Origin: Drosophila pseudoobscura
Lineage: Eukaryota; Arthropoda; Insecta; Diptera; Drosophilidae
Direction: 5' to 3'
NCBI RefSeq assembly: GCF_009870125.1
Contig: NC_046681.1
Coordinates: forward strand, 17,745,001 to 17,809,000
DNA: 64,000 nt
Shown: in pieces, positions 1 through 14,192 of the stretch
How positions within the stretch are numbered: position 1 is the first letter of the stretch
Layout: the number at the start of each line of letters is the position of its first letter
Made by a program: the position numbers and the translations under genes
Notes under the pieces: generated by a model
What the model was told of the DNA's origin: nothing
The model's input: the letters and a program-made list of their open reading frames with translations, nothing else
Database searches by the model: none

Positions 1-1885
1 TTTTAAGTCAGGTGTCAATAAAACGCAAGTATAACTTAAGTAGGAGAAACGTCAGTCATTTGTCGGCGAAACTCTAGAGCACTCAATAGCATCAGGAAAA
101 AGACGAAATTCTTCCGGAGCAAAAAAATATAATAGTTTCTGTTAAAGTACGTGGTTTGGTGCAACGTTTATTGTGTAGGACAATTTCATGCCCAATATCA
201 ACGTAACGCAATTCGAAACACAACGACTATTAGTCGACGAACTGGAAATGTATGTTAGATTCGGCGTGTCAAAAGAAACATTCATATATTTCTGATTCTT
301 GTTATTTTAATTTTTATTAGTTGTTAGACTTACTTTTTATATTATTAAATATATTTTCTCCTTTAAAGGCCAATCTTTTGCATATTTCATCTCGGTTGTA
401 ACGACGCTGTAATAAAAAGTTAATCCGTTCAATAATTAAGGTATTATTTTTTTTTTTAATTGTAAAAAATCAAATCTTAAACGAAGCAAACGAAGTTTAT
501 GTACCTACGAGATAATAGTATGCGGAACCGATGGGAAGTCATTGCCCTCACCTTTGTGTCTCATAAAGTGTTGGACATAGTCAAGAGTTGGAAACGGCGA
601 TTGCCCAAAGTCTACTTACTATATTAACCCCAGGCAATCCTACTGAGCAAAATGTACAACAGCAATGAAAGATTTTAATATTCTCAGGATGACCTAAATC
701 ATCTAGTGAACAGGTTTACGGAAGCATGTAACCAGGCCTTGACGACGCATGCCCCTCAAACAAACCTATGGGTAAAAGAGCACTACTCTTTTCAACAGAG
801 CTAAAAGCGCTGAAGAGTAGGAGCACTGAACAGACTACAAAACCAGTCTGGACCTATACAAAAATAAACTAGGAAAGCAGTGAGGGCCTCTTGGGAAAAA
901 TTTTCCGCTGAAGTCGAGACAACGTCAAAGCTACGCAATATCCTCTAAAAATTACCCCCTTCGTGGAGCACCTTAAAAGGAGTGAAGGTAGGTGACCAAT
1001 TCCAGTGAGGAGTCTCTAAAAATTCTACTCGATACTCATTTCACTGGGCTGTATGCCATTACGGAAGACCTGACTGATCTAAACTAAAAATTTATCCAAC
1101 TAGTTATTGCTTTCTGTGCATACTTGTATACTAACCTTTATTTCAATTTTGTTGGCCATTTTAAAATGATTTTTTAATGTTTCCAAGTCCATGTCAAAAG
1201 CCACCTTGTACGCATCAAATTGTTCTATAAAATTAAATTTAAATCGTTGTTAAAAAAGGTATATTTTTCTGTAAGGGTAAGTACTAACAATTAATTAAAT
1301 ATTTATTATTAAATTTTTTTGTCCTAAATCCACCATTGTAAAATATTATTATAGCTTAACAAACCCATCGATGGAAAAATTAAACTTTTTGAATAAATCA
1401 TAAGACAAAGCAATAAAAAAGTTGGAAAAAATATTCCCGAGCAATCTTCCTAGAAGATGTGTGCGTCAGAATGCCACACCGTTCGTTTTAGGCGCTGAAG
1501 AGGGCCAACTGTCGGTGACGGTGCTGAAAGCACTGTAGTGTCCCCACTGCGAAAGTGGATTGCCAATCGAAGGATATTCCAAGATGTGTCAGATATCAAC
1601 CAGAGGTAAAGCTAGCGTACTACAGCAGGGATATTTAAGACATAACATTTTCTGTACGTAAATTCTTGATAATTCGCATTCCATCGGGCTTAAGCTTATA
1701 TATATAGTAAACCCAAAAAAAAGTTTTGGAGGGTAGAATGCAAGTACAAACCAAATTGGAAACAATTTTCTATTCAACGAACGTAGTATATATATTTTGA
1801 TTTCGACATTTCCATAGGCGGTGGGCCTGTTCCTGAGACGAAATTTCTACTAACACGATGTTTTTAATAAATTTATGTACCATAT
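1..1885. other. Gene-free left edge with transposon relic
   Basis: I see no supported gene here. The stretch is AT-rich with homopolymer runs. It contains a decayed non-LTR reverse-transcriptase relic (listed separately at about 690-1080). The one minus-strand open frame near 1589-1777 has no recognisable domain and no splice context, so I treat it as chance. Confidence 0.6.
690..1080 (+). mobile_element. Decayed non-LTR retrotransposon fragment (LOA-like)
   Basis: Broken plus-strand translation gives pieces such as KAVRASWEKFSAEVETTSKLR, followed by a stretch ending in a TRYSFHWA-like block. This resembles the linker between endonuclease and reverse transcriptase of LOA/Jockey-type elements. 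Stops and frame changes are frequent, so it is a dead relic. Family assignment is by eye only. Confidence 0.4.
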
Positions 1886-3810
1886 TTAATTACCTAAGAC
1901 ATTTGGAGATGAATGGTCGTTTTTATATTTAATCGGATGTTCCACGTATTGTCTGCTTCTTTGTATTTGGATGTTTTCTGCCGAAGGTTGGTTACGTTGG
2001 TTTTTTAGGTTAGGAATATCCATATTATTTAAATTTTTTGTGATTTCCGCCAAATAAGTTTCAGTTTCACTTAGTATATATTTTTGTTGGTTACATTTTT
2101 TATAGTCAAATTTATCAAGTGGTAGCTGTCGGTCGTCATGTGATGACTTTCGAGACTTAATTTTTGTTAACTCTTGTCCACATGTTGAATTTTTCACCTT
2201 CATTTTGCGACTGTTTTCTTCAGAATATGGTATTAAATTTCCATTCCTTAGAGCTTCACCGCCATTTGATAGCTCAGCATCGCATATCTAAAAATATAAT
2301 TCCTTACGTAAGCATTTTAGATTTTAATTTTTTTTTAAATTTAGTTATAACGACAAATTCAACCATAAAGCCTTACTTTACCCTTTTTAACCAATGACTG
2401 CCGCTGAAACACAGGAATGTTAGACTTCAGTAATCTTTTCCATGTATACAACGAGCGGAAACATTGAGCCGCGACAACGGCGGGGAAGAGGGATATCTCA
2501 TCCATCTCTCTCAGAGATTGCCACCACTCTGCTCGGGTGCAGATTGGCGACCCCTTCGGACCACTTCCGTCTCTGTTGAACGCTGAGCAGATAGTATGTC
2601 GACCAATCTAAAGGTTTTCTTGATAGCAAACACGAGCTGCCATCGTTGAAAATACGATGGGGTACTGTCTGGTCTGGGGCCGCAGGGAAACTAAACAGTG
2701 TAAGCATTTTCGTACAAAAGTACTGCCCTTTTTGAAGTGATGCCAGCAACTTTAATGACCCTTCTATTTTGTCAAATTTCTTCAAAAATGCAACTCTCTG
2801 GACAACTTCTACTGCAGATAGATTTGCTGCGCCAAGCTCGTCCGTAGTAGTTCTCCATGTGACTCCTTTTATTCTAATAATGAACCGACTAACTATCTAT
2901 AAAGGCAAGAAAGGGGTTCGGGCTGCCGAAGTGATGTCCGAAACAGTTATAGTTAACTGAGAGAGATATGTTTGCAGCCAGTGTAAAACCACTTCTGAAT
3001 GTGACCACAATATTAACTTTGACATTGAGTGTTTGTACTGGCTCCGAAAAATCGTGTAATGATTGGATTGTGGTTTCCAAATCAGACGAAGAGTCATTCA
3101 AATTGATCAAATATACAATTTCTGAAATAACTTTGTCCTTATTACAGAATTTGTATAAAACTTGGTAATATACATGTATTGTGGCTATTCTATGTGATCT
3201 ATTCTAGGTTTCCAGAATATCTTTATGTTCGTTTACTTACCTTAGATAAATTTAAGACATGTAAGCTTTCCACAAGTTTTTTGCTCTTAAAACCTGTGAA
3301 AAGTAAATCGATTTCACGTTCCACTTCCTCTCCGAAATCTCCGACAATGTCAATTTCACTTGGTCCCGGAAGTTGATCAATTTTAGAAGGCCGATGAGAG
3401 CAGTTGATTTTGTTCATATAATTTTTTCTGATACTGTAAACTAGTTCTGGTTTATTTAATAGTTCTTTTGATTTTTCTGATAATTTCTTGCCAGTTTCAT
3501 TTACAATGTTAGGCATAATTATAGATGACATTTCGAAAAGAATTGAGTCTCTTTCCAAAAAAGAACCCGAATCTGAATTTCTTCGACTATTCCCAAAAAC
3601 CAAACCTTTGATATTTTCGTATTTGGAATCGGCAAACTTATCGAGCCTACACTCTAGACTTGTTTGGGTTTCATTCATAGCTTCACATTAAACTTGCTTT
3701 CAGAATAATCAATTAAATCTTCATAACGAGCATAGTAAAACTTTTGTAGACAGGAATAGTTTGGATTTCGCATTTCTTTTCCCCAATGAAGATTCCTTTT
3801 AGGTTCATTC
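1886..3810 (-). CDS. Uncharacterised multi-exon gene, possibly broken
   Basis: I do not recognise this protein. Three or four exon-like blocks read on the minus strand. One covers 3802-3690 (contains HWGKEMRNPNYSCLQKFYYA), reached by a good acceptor at 3811-3812. A second covers 3678-3241 (starts MNETQTSLECRL) and ends in a perfect GTAAGT donor. A third starts at 3203 (contains SSSDLETTIQSLHDFSEPV) and joins the second in phase 0. A last exon covers 2287-1886, starts ICDAELSNGG and ends in TAA. The first and second blocks are contiguous DNA but lie one base out of frame. The third block shows no good donor and runs into a BEL/Pao-like relic near 2960. Either a pseudogene, a transposon-interrupted gene, or mis-joined exons. 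The codon content of the blocks looks coding; function unknown. Confidence 0.4.
2498..2900 (-). mobile_element. BEL/Pao-like integrase C-terminal relic
   Basis: A minus-strand open stretch reads GVTWRTTTDELGA, then RRKWSEGVANLHPSRVV. The order and spacing recall the end of the integrase region of BEL/Pao LTR retrotransposons, where a GITWK-type block is followed by a W-rich block and a GRVVE-type block. It sits inside the uncharacterised gene, between its third and last exon blocks. No LTRs were recognised. Moderate-to-low confidence in the family. Confidence 0.35.
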
Positions 3811-3832
3811 CTAAAAAAAATTAAAATTATTA

Positions 3833-5300
3833 AAAAAATTCATTTTGAAAATTAAAATTCGTTTAAAAACTATTAAAATATAAATAGGATAAAATACGAC
3901 ATTGGGTAGATTCACATAGTTTGAGTCAATATTTTCCAAGCCTTTCTGAAAGTACTTACATTTGGCGTTAAAAAAAACTCGGGAAAATTACAGCCTCCTC
4001 TAGTAGTACTATGCGTTGATTGATAAATATATATGTATCATATACGAAGAAGAGGCTGGCATAGGAACTATGAATGATCTGGAATTTTCATTTTTTTGAC
4101 CTCCAAAAACATATATTTTCGTATAAACATATATTATATTTCTCTTCAGTTAACGAAAAGAATAATTGCGATATATTTATCCTGTTCAGCACCAAAATGC
4201 TTCAAGTTTCATCATTTCCAGAGGTATTTAAATAACAATTGGCCCTTGATGGGTTAACTCAAGCTTAGTTACCTTAGTATATGTACATATATATACATAT
4301 GTATATGTACATGTGCAATATACATTCAGACTAGTTTTGCCTTAGCAAGCAATATTATAAATTAGTAAGAATATGAAAAATCCGTTTTCATTCACTTGGT
4401 CGTATTCCATTCTTACTTACCATGCACTTATTATTTATAATATTTAAATTTGTTATTTCATAAAAAAAAACTGCAAATTGTTCCATAAATAGCTCTGCAT
4501 AATTATGTCAACATATACAATTTCAAGGTTAACCAGCAAGCCTAAAAATAACTGCTATACACAATTTATTTTGACTTCCTACAAAATGATATGTTGACAA
4601 TACACTTAAAATGTTAAAAATCAATTTAAACAGTATCCATTAAAAGTTATGAGAGATTGGCTACTTTAAAGATAAACTGAAACGATGACTCGTTGTATTA
4701 TATAGAAGTCAAATATATCAACACCGGTTTGGGTCATGCGCAGATGAAAGGACCCTCATTCAATGCTTCGAATGGACTATGGGTTTTTACGTTTCAGAAT
4801 AGCTGATTTCTTTAAACCTGCATTTTAATTCTTCATATAACTTCTAAATAGGGGAGATTTGTGTCCCATCCATAATACCTATTTGGCAAACCTCACAAAT
4901 AATAGTCAGCACTTTTTTCCTTTTACTGTTTTCTGTCTGGTCACTGATAAAAGAGAAGCAGAATACATTTTTTTTTCTTAGCTTGTGTTTTCTGTTTCGT
5001 GTTTTCGATTAGCAATGCAATAACAACTTAAAGAGACTTTTTGATCAAGCGCTCACAAAAACAGTGACTTCAGATGAGCAGAACCACATAGGCAAGTGAT
5101 CGTTGCCATAGGCACCACACTCATAAGCACGCGACTCAATGCTTTGTAACCAAAGAGAAGTGTAAATATCGGTCTTTGCTTGAGCGAAGAGCGAATTGAG
5201 CTAAAACAGATTTGATCACTGTTCATGCAGATCACTTCCAATATATAATAAAATTATATATAATTGATATAGAAATATATAATATATGTTATATATATAA
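3833..5300. other. Gene-free AT-rich stretch
   Basis: No gene is supported. There is one plausible exon-like block on the minus strand ending in a GTAAGT donor near 3957 (reads TTRGGCNFPEFFLTPN), which could be an upstream exon of the uncharacterised gene but does not join it in frame. The stretch also has TA-rich microsatellite-like sequence at about 4277-4320 and 5237-5303. Confidence 0.45.
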
Positions 5301-5309
5301 TATGTAACA

Positions 5310-7430
5310 TTGCGTTGGGGATAACGGATGACGGGTCGGCTCGCACCAACTGTAAGCCCGGAATGAGGTAAAGGTGTTTCGGGCTCGGGCTTGCCCTGAG
5401 CGCGAGGCGTATTCCATCCCCATGCTGCTTCATGCTGTACACACCAGTGCAAGTGCGACTATACTCTCCCCGTGGGGTCGGCTGGAAACAGGATCTGGTA
5501 CGGTCATGTCTCTGACTTGGATGCTGCCAAAGTCGGGCGGTGAGTGAAGTTATGCCAGGATGCATTGTCGAGGGGGTACTCGGTCGCTAATATGCGGACT
5601 ACCTACCAGATACCTACCGACAGTGAGTTTTAACTAGGATTCCCGGGGCAAGCGGGCTATGACTCGGCTGACCAACCAATCCCCGCCTTCTCGTGGATCC
5701 AACTATGCCAAGCAATTTGAATATCATAAATACAAACACCGCAATGGAGGATGGTACTCTAAAGTACCGGAAGTACAAGACCATCCGTCTACAACAGTGC
5801 CTGGGAAACTAGGGCCTAAGAAGAGTGCAAGGATAGGCCGGAAAGGCCAATCGAAGTCGGGTAACACTAGCTGCGGACCGGTGTGGTTGCCAAGTAGTGC
5901 GTAATTGCAGCTGGGACCTTGGGACCGGGGAGCCCCTGATGACTCCGGCAGGCACTTTTTCTGTACGGCAGGGTAAAAAGCCGTCGTATAAAGGACCAAA
6001 GGGTCTTCCATCCTGTCCAACGATGACACGAAATACAAGTCGTCAGCCGAAGGGTCTGAGCCACCTTGCCAGATATTCAGCCAGCAAAAGCTGGAAAGGG
6101 CGCAACCAAGGCCCTGAATATTAATTGATCGCCGAGGTGGCGAAGGACAACACCCTAATTGACGTCCTGGGCAGGGGCGCCAAAGACGGCCATGTCCATC
6201 GGAAAAAATTACACCTGTTTAAAAATGAGCTCCAGGACAGTTTCCTTCAGGAGTTCTAGGAGAAAGGCGGACCACCATCTTAGTGTGAGAAGGCATAGTG
6301 GCATCATGGAAAGCTGAAAGCCATCGACTGCCAATACGCTCGCTCTGCGGTTCACTACATGAAGGCGATGCCTGCCCTCAAGGAGGTCTATCCAGAAGCC
6401 AAATTAGAGGCCGTACGTTCAAAAGACATTCCTAGCAGACCGCGGGCCAAGCTTGCAGAGCCGGAGAAGATCCTGAGGTTACTGCAGGTTACTGCACCAC
6501 TCTTGTACCTGGACCATTGTAAGGCAACATGTGCTGCTCTTCTACTCCACCTAGCAAAGGGTGGAGTCGACATAGTCCTTATACAGGAGCACTATGTTCT
6601 CGGAAAGAGGGAGCTAAGGACTTAAGACTAAAATCTATACGTAGTTGGTACCACAGGTAAAACACGTATCTGCATTCTTGCAAAAGATAGTTTCAGCCTA
6701 GAAGGCCAGGAATGCTCCCTGATGATCTGATCCACATATATGGGTCATGACCAACCTGACGCTCCCATACATGAGACCCTTCATATGATCATCGCAGACT
6801 TTAAGACCAAGGACATATACTTAATAATGGGGTTCAATGACAATGCACACGAACGAAACACAAACGGGGTGAGTACCTTTTTAGTTATCTTCTGACCACT
6901 CAGGTCGTAATTTTAAGCCAGGGAAATGATCCCACCTTTATAATTAAGAATCACAAGGAGGTCCTGGACTTTACTCTTGGCTCTCACAAGATACAGAAGA
7001 ACTTAGTATGATTGAAGGACCCAAGTGGACAAACTGGACTCGGTTCAGATCACTTAGGCCGTATTCTCCCTGAGTCCCCCCTTAAGAGAAGATTTCACGA
7101 AGGTACACGGCCCGTCTAGTTAAAAATTTTACCGAACCCTGCAGAGGCGCTCGATAAATCCTGACCCTCTAGTAAAACCAGGGGTCGGAAGAAGCATGAA
7201 TGGTGGACTCCAAATCTGATGAGTTCACGAAAGCCTCGCGGAAACTCTTCAACAAAACTAAAGTACAAGGCGTGTCTGTCATCCTACAACAAAGAATTTA
7301 GGAAAGCCAAACGCATCACATGGCGTAAGTTCTGCTGCAAAATCGAGAGCAACTCAGAAGCTTTCGCGTTTTGCGCAGAGTTCCATCTAAGAAAACACTC
7401 ACTCTGGGCTGCCTGAAGAAAGACCAACGA
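5310..7430 (+). mobile_element. LOA-clade (Bilbo-like) non-LTR element, 5' half, dead
   Basis: A GC-rich island in AT-rich DNA. From about 5310 there is an untranslated leader. From 5659 an ORF1-like start reads MTRLTNQSPPSRGSNYAK. From about 6490 an endonuclease-like segment reads LYLDHCKATCAALLLHLAKG and DIVLIQEHYVLGKR, matching the conserved start of the AP-endonuclease of LOA/Jockey elements (the QE pair is the catalytic glutamate region). A further piece at 7219-7416 looks like the endonuclease/RT linker. Frames are broken repeatedly and no RT core follows, so the copy is truncated and inactive. A second copy of the same 5' end lies in reverse orientation at about 57900-58045, which supports it being a repeat family. 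Confidence 0.6.
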
Positions 7431-7469
7431 CTAGCAATGTGGCGGAGAAACGTTGTTCTTACCGCGCTG

Positions 7470-7824
7470 TGTTACGCGCATGTTACGAGAACAGTCTGTG
7501 CTGTTACGCGCACACTTTTGCTGTTATGCGCAAACATTTTTTTCTTGTCAACGTTCCGTTAAAATTGGACTGCGTCAGCTGTGTTGTTACTCTGACCAAT
7601 TACTTCTGAGATGAATTTGAGGTTGGGTTAAGAAAAAATTATTTATAAAGAAGGCACAACCTAATTGCCCTGGTGTAGGCGTATTTTTTTTCTTTTGCAA
7701 TTAAGATTCGTTTTTTTTTTTAAGTAAACGCCTTTACTTTTCGATCGAGGAGGATTCGAGGAAAATGTTTTCGTTTTTAAAACGAGGATCTAGCGGAACG
7801 GGAAAACGGGAGCACCAATTTATT
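7470..7824 (+). mobile_element. MITE copy A (right-hand part)
   Basis: This stretch aligns by eye with the right three-fifths of the full 602-bp MITE at 54851-55452. It shares the repeated GTTACGCGCA-type block, GGTTGGGTTAA, a TTTATAAAGAAGGC block, CTTTTGCAATTAAG and GAAAATGTTTTCGTTTT. The left end and the right terminal repeat are missing. It abuts the dead LOA element and lies about 475 bp upstream of the Ror start codon. Confidence 0.65.
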
Positions 7825-8019
7825 TGTAACTAAACGAAGTAATTTATTGAATTTGTTTTTCGACGCGCTGTACGAAGCTGTAGACTTTGAGGAATCAACC
7901 GATTTCAATGTTTCACCGCTCAAATTACTAATTAAATCTGACAATGCCTGTTCTTTAAACAAATGATTATAATATTTTTTAATAGTCTTTTTTAATGCAT
8001 TTTTTAAAAAAGGCCCCAT
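7825..8019 (-). CDS. Possible small ORF or first exon, unrecognised
   Basis: A minus-strand open frame starts at 8019 (MGPFLKNALKKTIKKYYNHL), is lysine- and serine-rich, and runs into MITE copy A. It begins about 120 bp from a perfect DRE-type site (8137-8144) and is divergent from Ror. It could be a first exon of a gene transcribed leftwards, whose remainder is the uncharacterised gene, but I cannot find a clear donor. It may equally be a chance ORF. Confidence 0.2.
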
Positions 8020-8136
8020 TTTATTTTTAAAGGATTTTTAAATTTTTGCAGAATACTTAACAAAATAAAATAAAAAACATACCCATTTTGTTTCACAGGA
8101 TAGTAGTCCTGGTGACTAACTTTTGGTCCTTTGTGC

Positions 8137-8144
8137 TATCGATA
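8137..8144. promoter_or_regulatory. DRE-type core-promoter site upstream of Ror
   Basis: A perfect TATCGATA palindrome 155 bp upstream of the Ror start codon, followed by a second ATCGATAA-like half at about 8146. TATCGATA is the DNA-replication-related element bound by DREF in many Drosophila promoters. Position fits the Ror promoter or a divergent transcript; activity is inferred. Confidence 0.55.
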
Positions 8145-8298
8145 GATCGATAAGGTATCAACAACCCCTAATATGCTGTTGAGGGAAGAAAATGTCATTT
8201 GTATTTAAGACAATATTTTCATTATAAGAGTTCAATATGTCAATTAAAGAGCGCCGATAAAAAAAAATAACTTTTTAGTAAACCTAACGTTTTTCAAC

Positions 8299-12893
<4,595 letters not shown>

Positions 12894-14192
12894 ATAATTA
12901 ATGATAGTTTTATATTCGCTATGATATCACATTTTCTAACCGGCTTAGTTAACATGCATTTAAGTTTTTAATTAAATACGAGACTATTGAATATTTCGGC
13001 TTTTTAATATCATTAAGTCACTTGGTATCACTAGGTGTGGGCCACATATTATGATTTATACATATGATTATTAAATTTGTTAATAGTCCGGACTCTGATA
13101 CAAGCAGTGTGGCCATGTGGAATGGCGAGATATGCCCCTGCATATTATCAAGGGGGAGGACGCCAAACTACGAGGGCGAGGCAGGGTCAAGAGTGTACTC
13201 ATACACCCAGTGGATACACGGAGAAGTGTCGAGGTTGCCCTTCAACATAAAACTACGAGGGAGAATGTTAAAAGCGTTTCCACAGCAAATATCCATGAAT
13301 AAAGCTAGAAATTTCTCCCCGATTTAGCCATGCGTGACTATTTATTACACTCGAATCTGAAGAAATGGCTTGGCGGAAGGAGATGGGTCTTTTGAAAACT
13401 TCGACAAATCTTTTTTTTTAATTGATAAATAATATTTGAGTAACTATTTTAAAAAAATAACTAATTGTTTCCAAAAACCTGTGTTTCATTCCTAAAGTCA
13501 CGGACTTAATTGGCAGCCATCACATTTACATAAATTTAAGCAGCTATTTTAAATTTAAGTTAATACTAAAAAAAATGTTATAATTATAAATTAGATTTAT
13601 AATACTTATATACTAATATCATTTTTATATTATCCAGCTTTAGGCTCAAGAAATTTTGCCGAATCGTTTCTGTACACACGTACATGCATGTGTTTCCGCA
13701 CCTTGAAATCACTGCTCGACTATCCTGCGCCGCTGTCGCTGTTGTTCTCTCATGGGACAGCATCTGCAGCGGACATCGAAACCTCTGCCTGGAAACTGCG
13801 GAGCTTGCCATCGCCGTTCCATTATGATTCAATTATAATGTCCTCGTCATTCTAATCAGATTTCACGAGACATGGCTGAAGGCGTGATCTTTTGACTGTA
13901 TTTGGTCATACAATAGACAACTACATACAGCCCCAATCAATTCGCCGTGATTCGGCGATCCTTACGAATCTGACCTCTTTTACCGAGTATAAAAACGGCA
14001 AGAGTTAAAAATATAAGATATTACCTTTAGTACTTACTAGTTTTAGTAAGTAAGTAATAGTTTTAAGCGAAGAAATGTTTAAAAGACTCCAAATAGTATA
14101 ATTTATTTATTTCCGTTTAAATTATTTTTAATTTAAGGCTAAGAATGCCACCAAGAAACTATTATTTCTTTACAATAATTTTTAAACATCTC
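12894..14192. other. Intergenic stretch between Ror and eEF1-delta 3' ends
   Basis: Convergent 3' flanks. No gene is supported. A more GC-rich coding-like piece at about 13100-13330 reads MEWRDMPLHIIKGEDAKLRG in one frame; it is unrecognised, with no splice context, and may be a retropseudogene or transposon piece. The stretch also holds an eEF1-delta polyadenylation hexamer (AATAAA, minus, 14102-14107) and a 9-bp-arm hairpin at 14031-14052. Confidence 0.5.
14031..14052. repeat. Short perfect hairpin in eEF1-delta 3' flank
   Basis: TACTTACTA and TAGTAAGTA are inverted repeats separated by four bases. They lie about 140 bp beyond the eEF1-delta stop codon on its transcript side, possibly just outside the mRNA since the AATAAA hexamer is closer to the gene. 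Role unknown. Confidence 0.5.
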
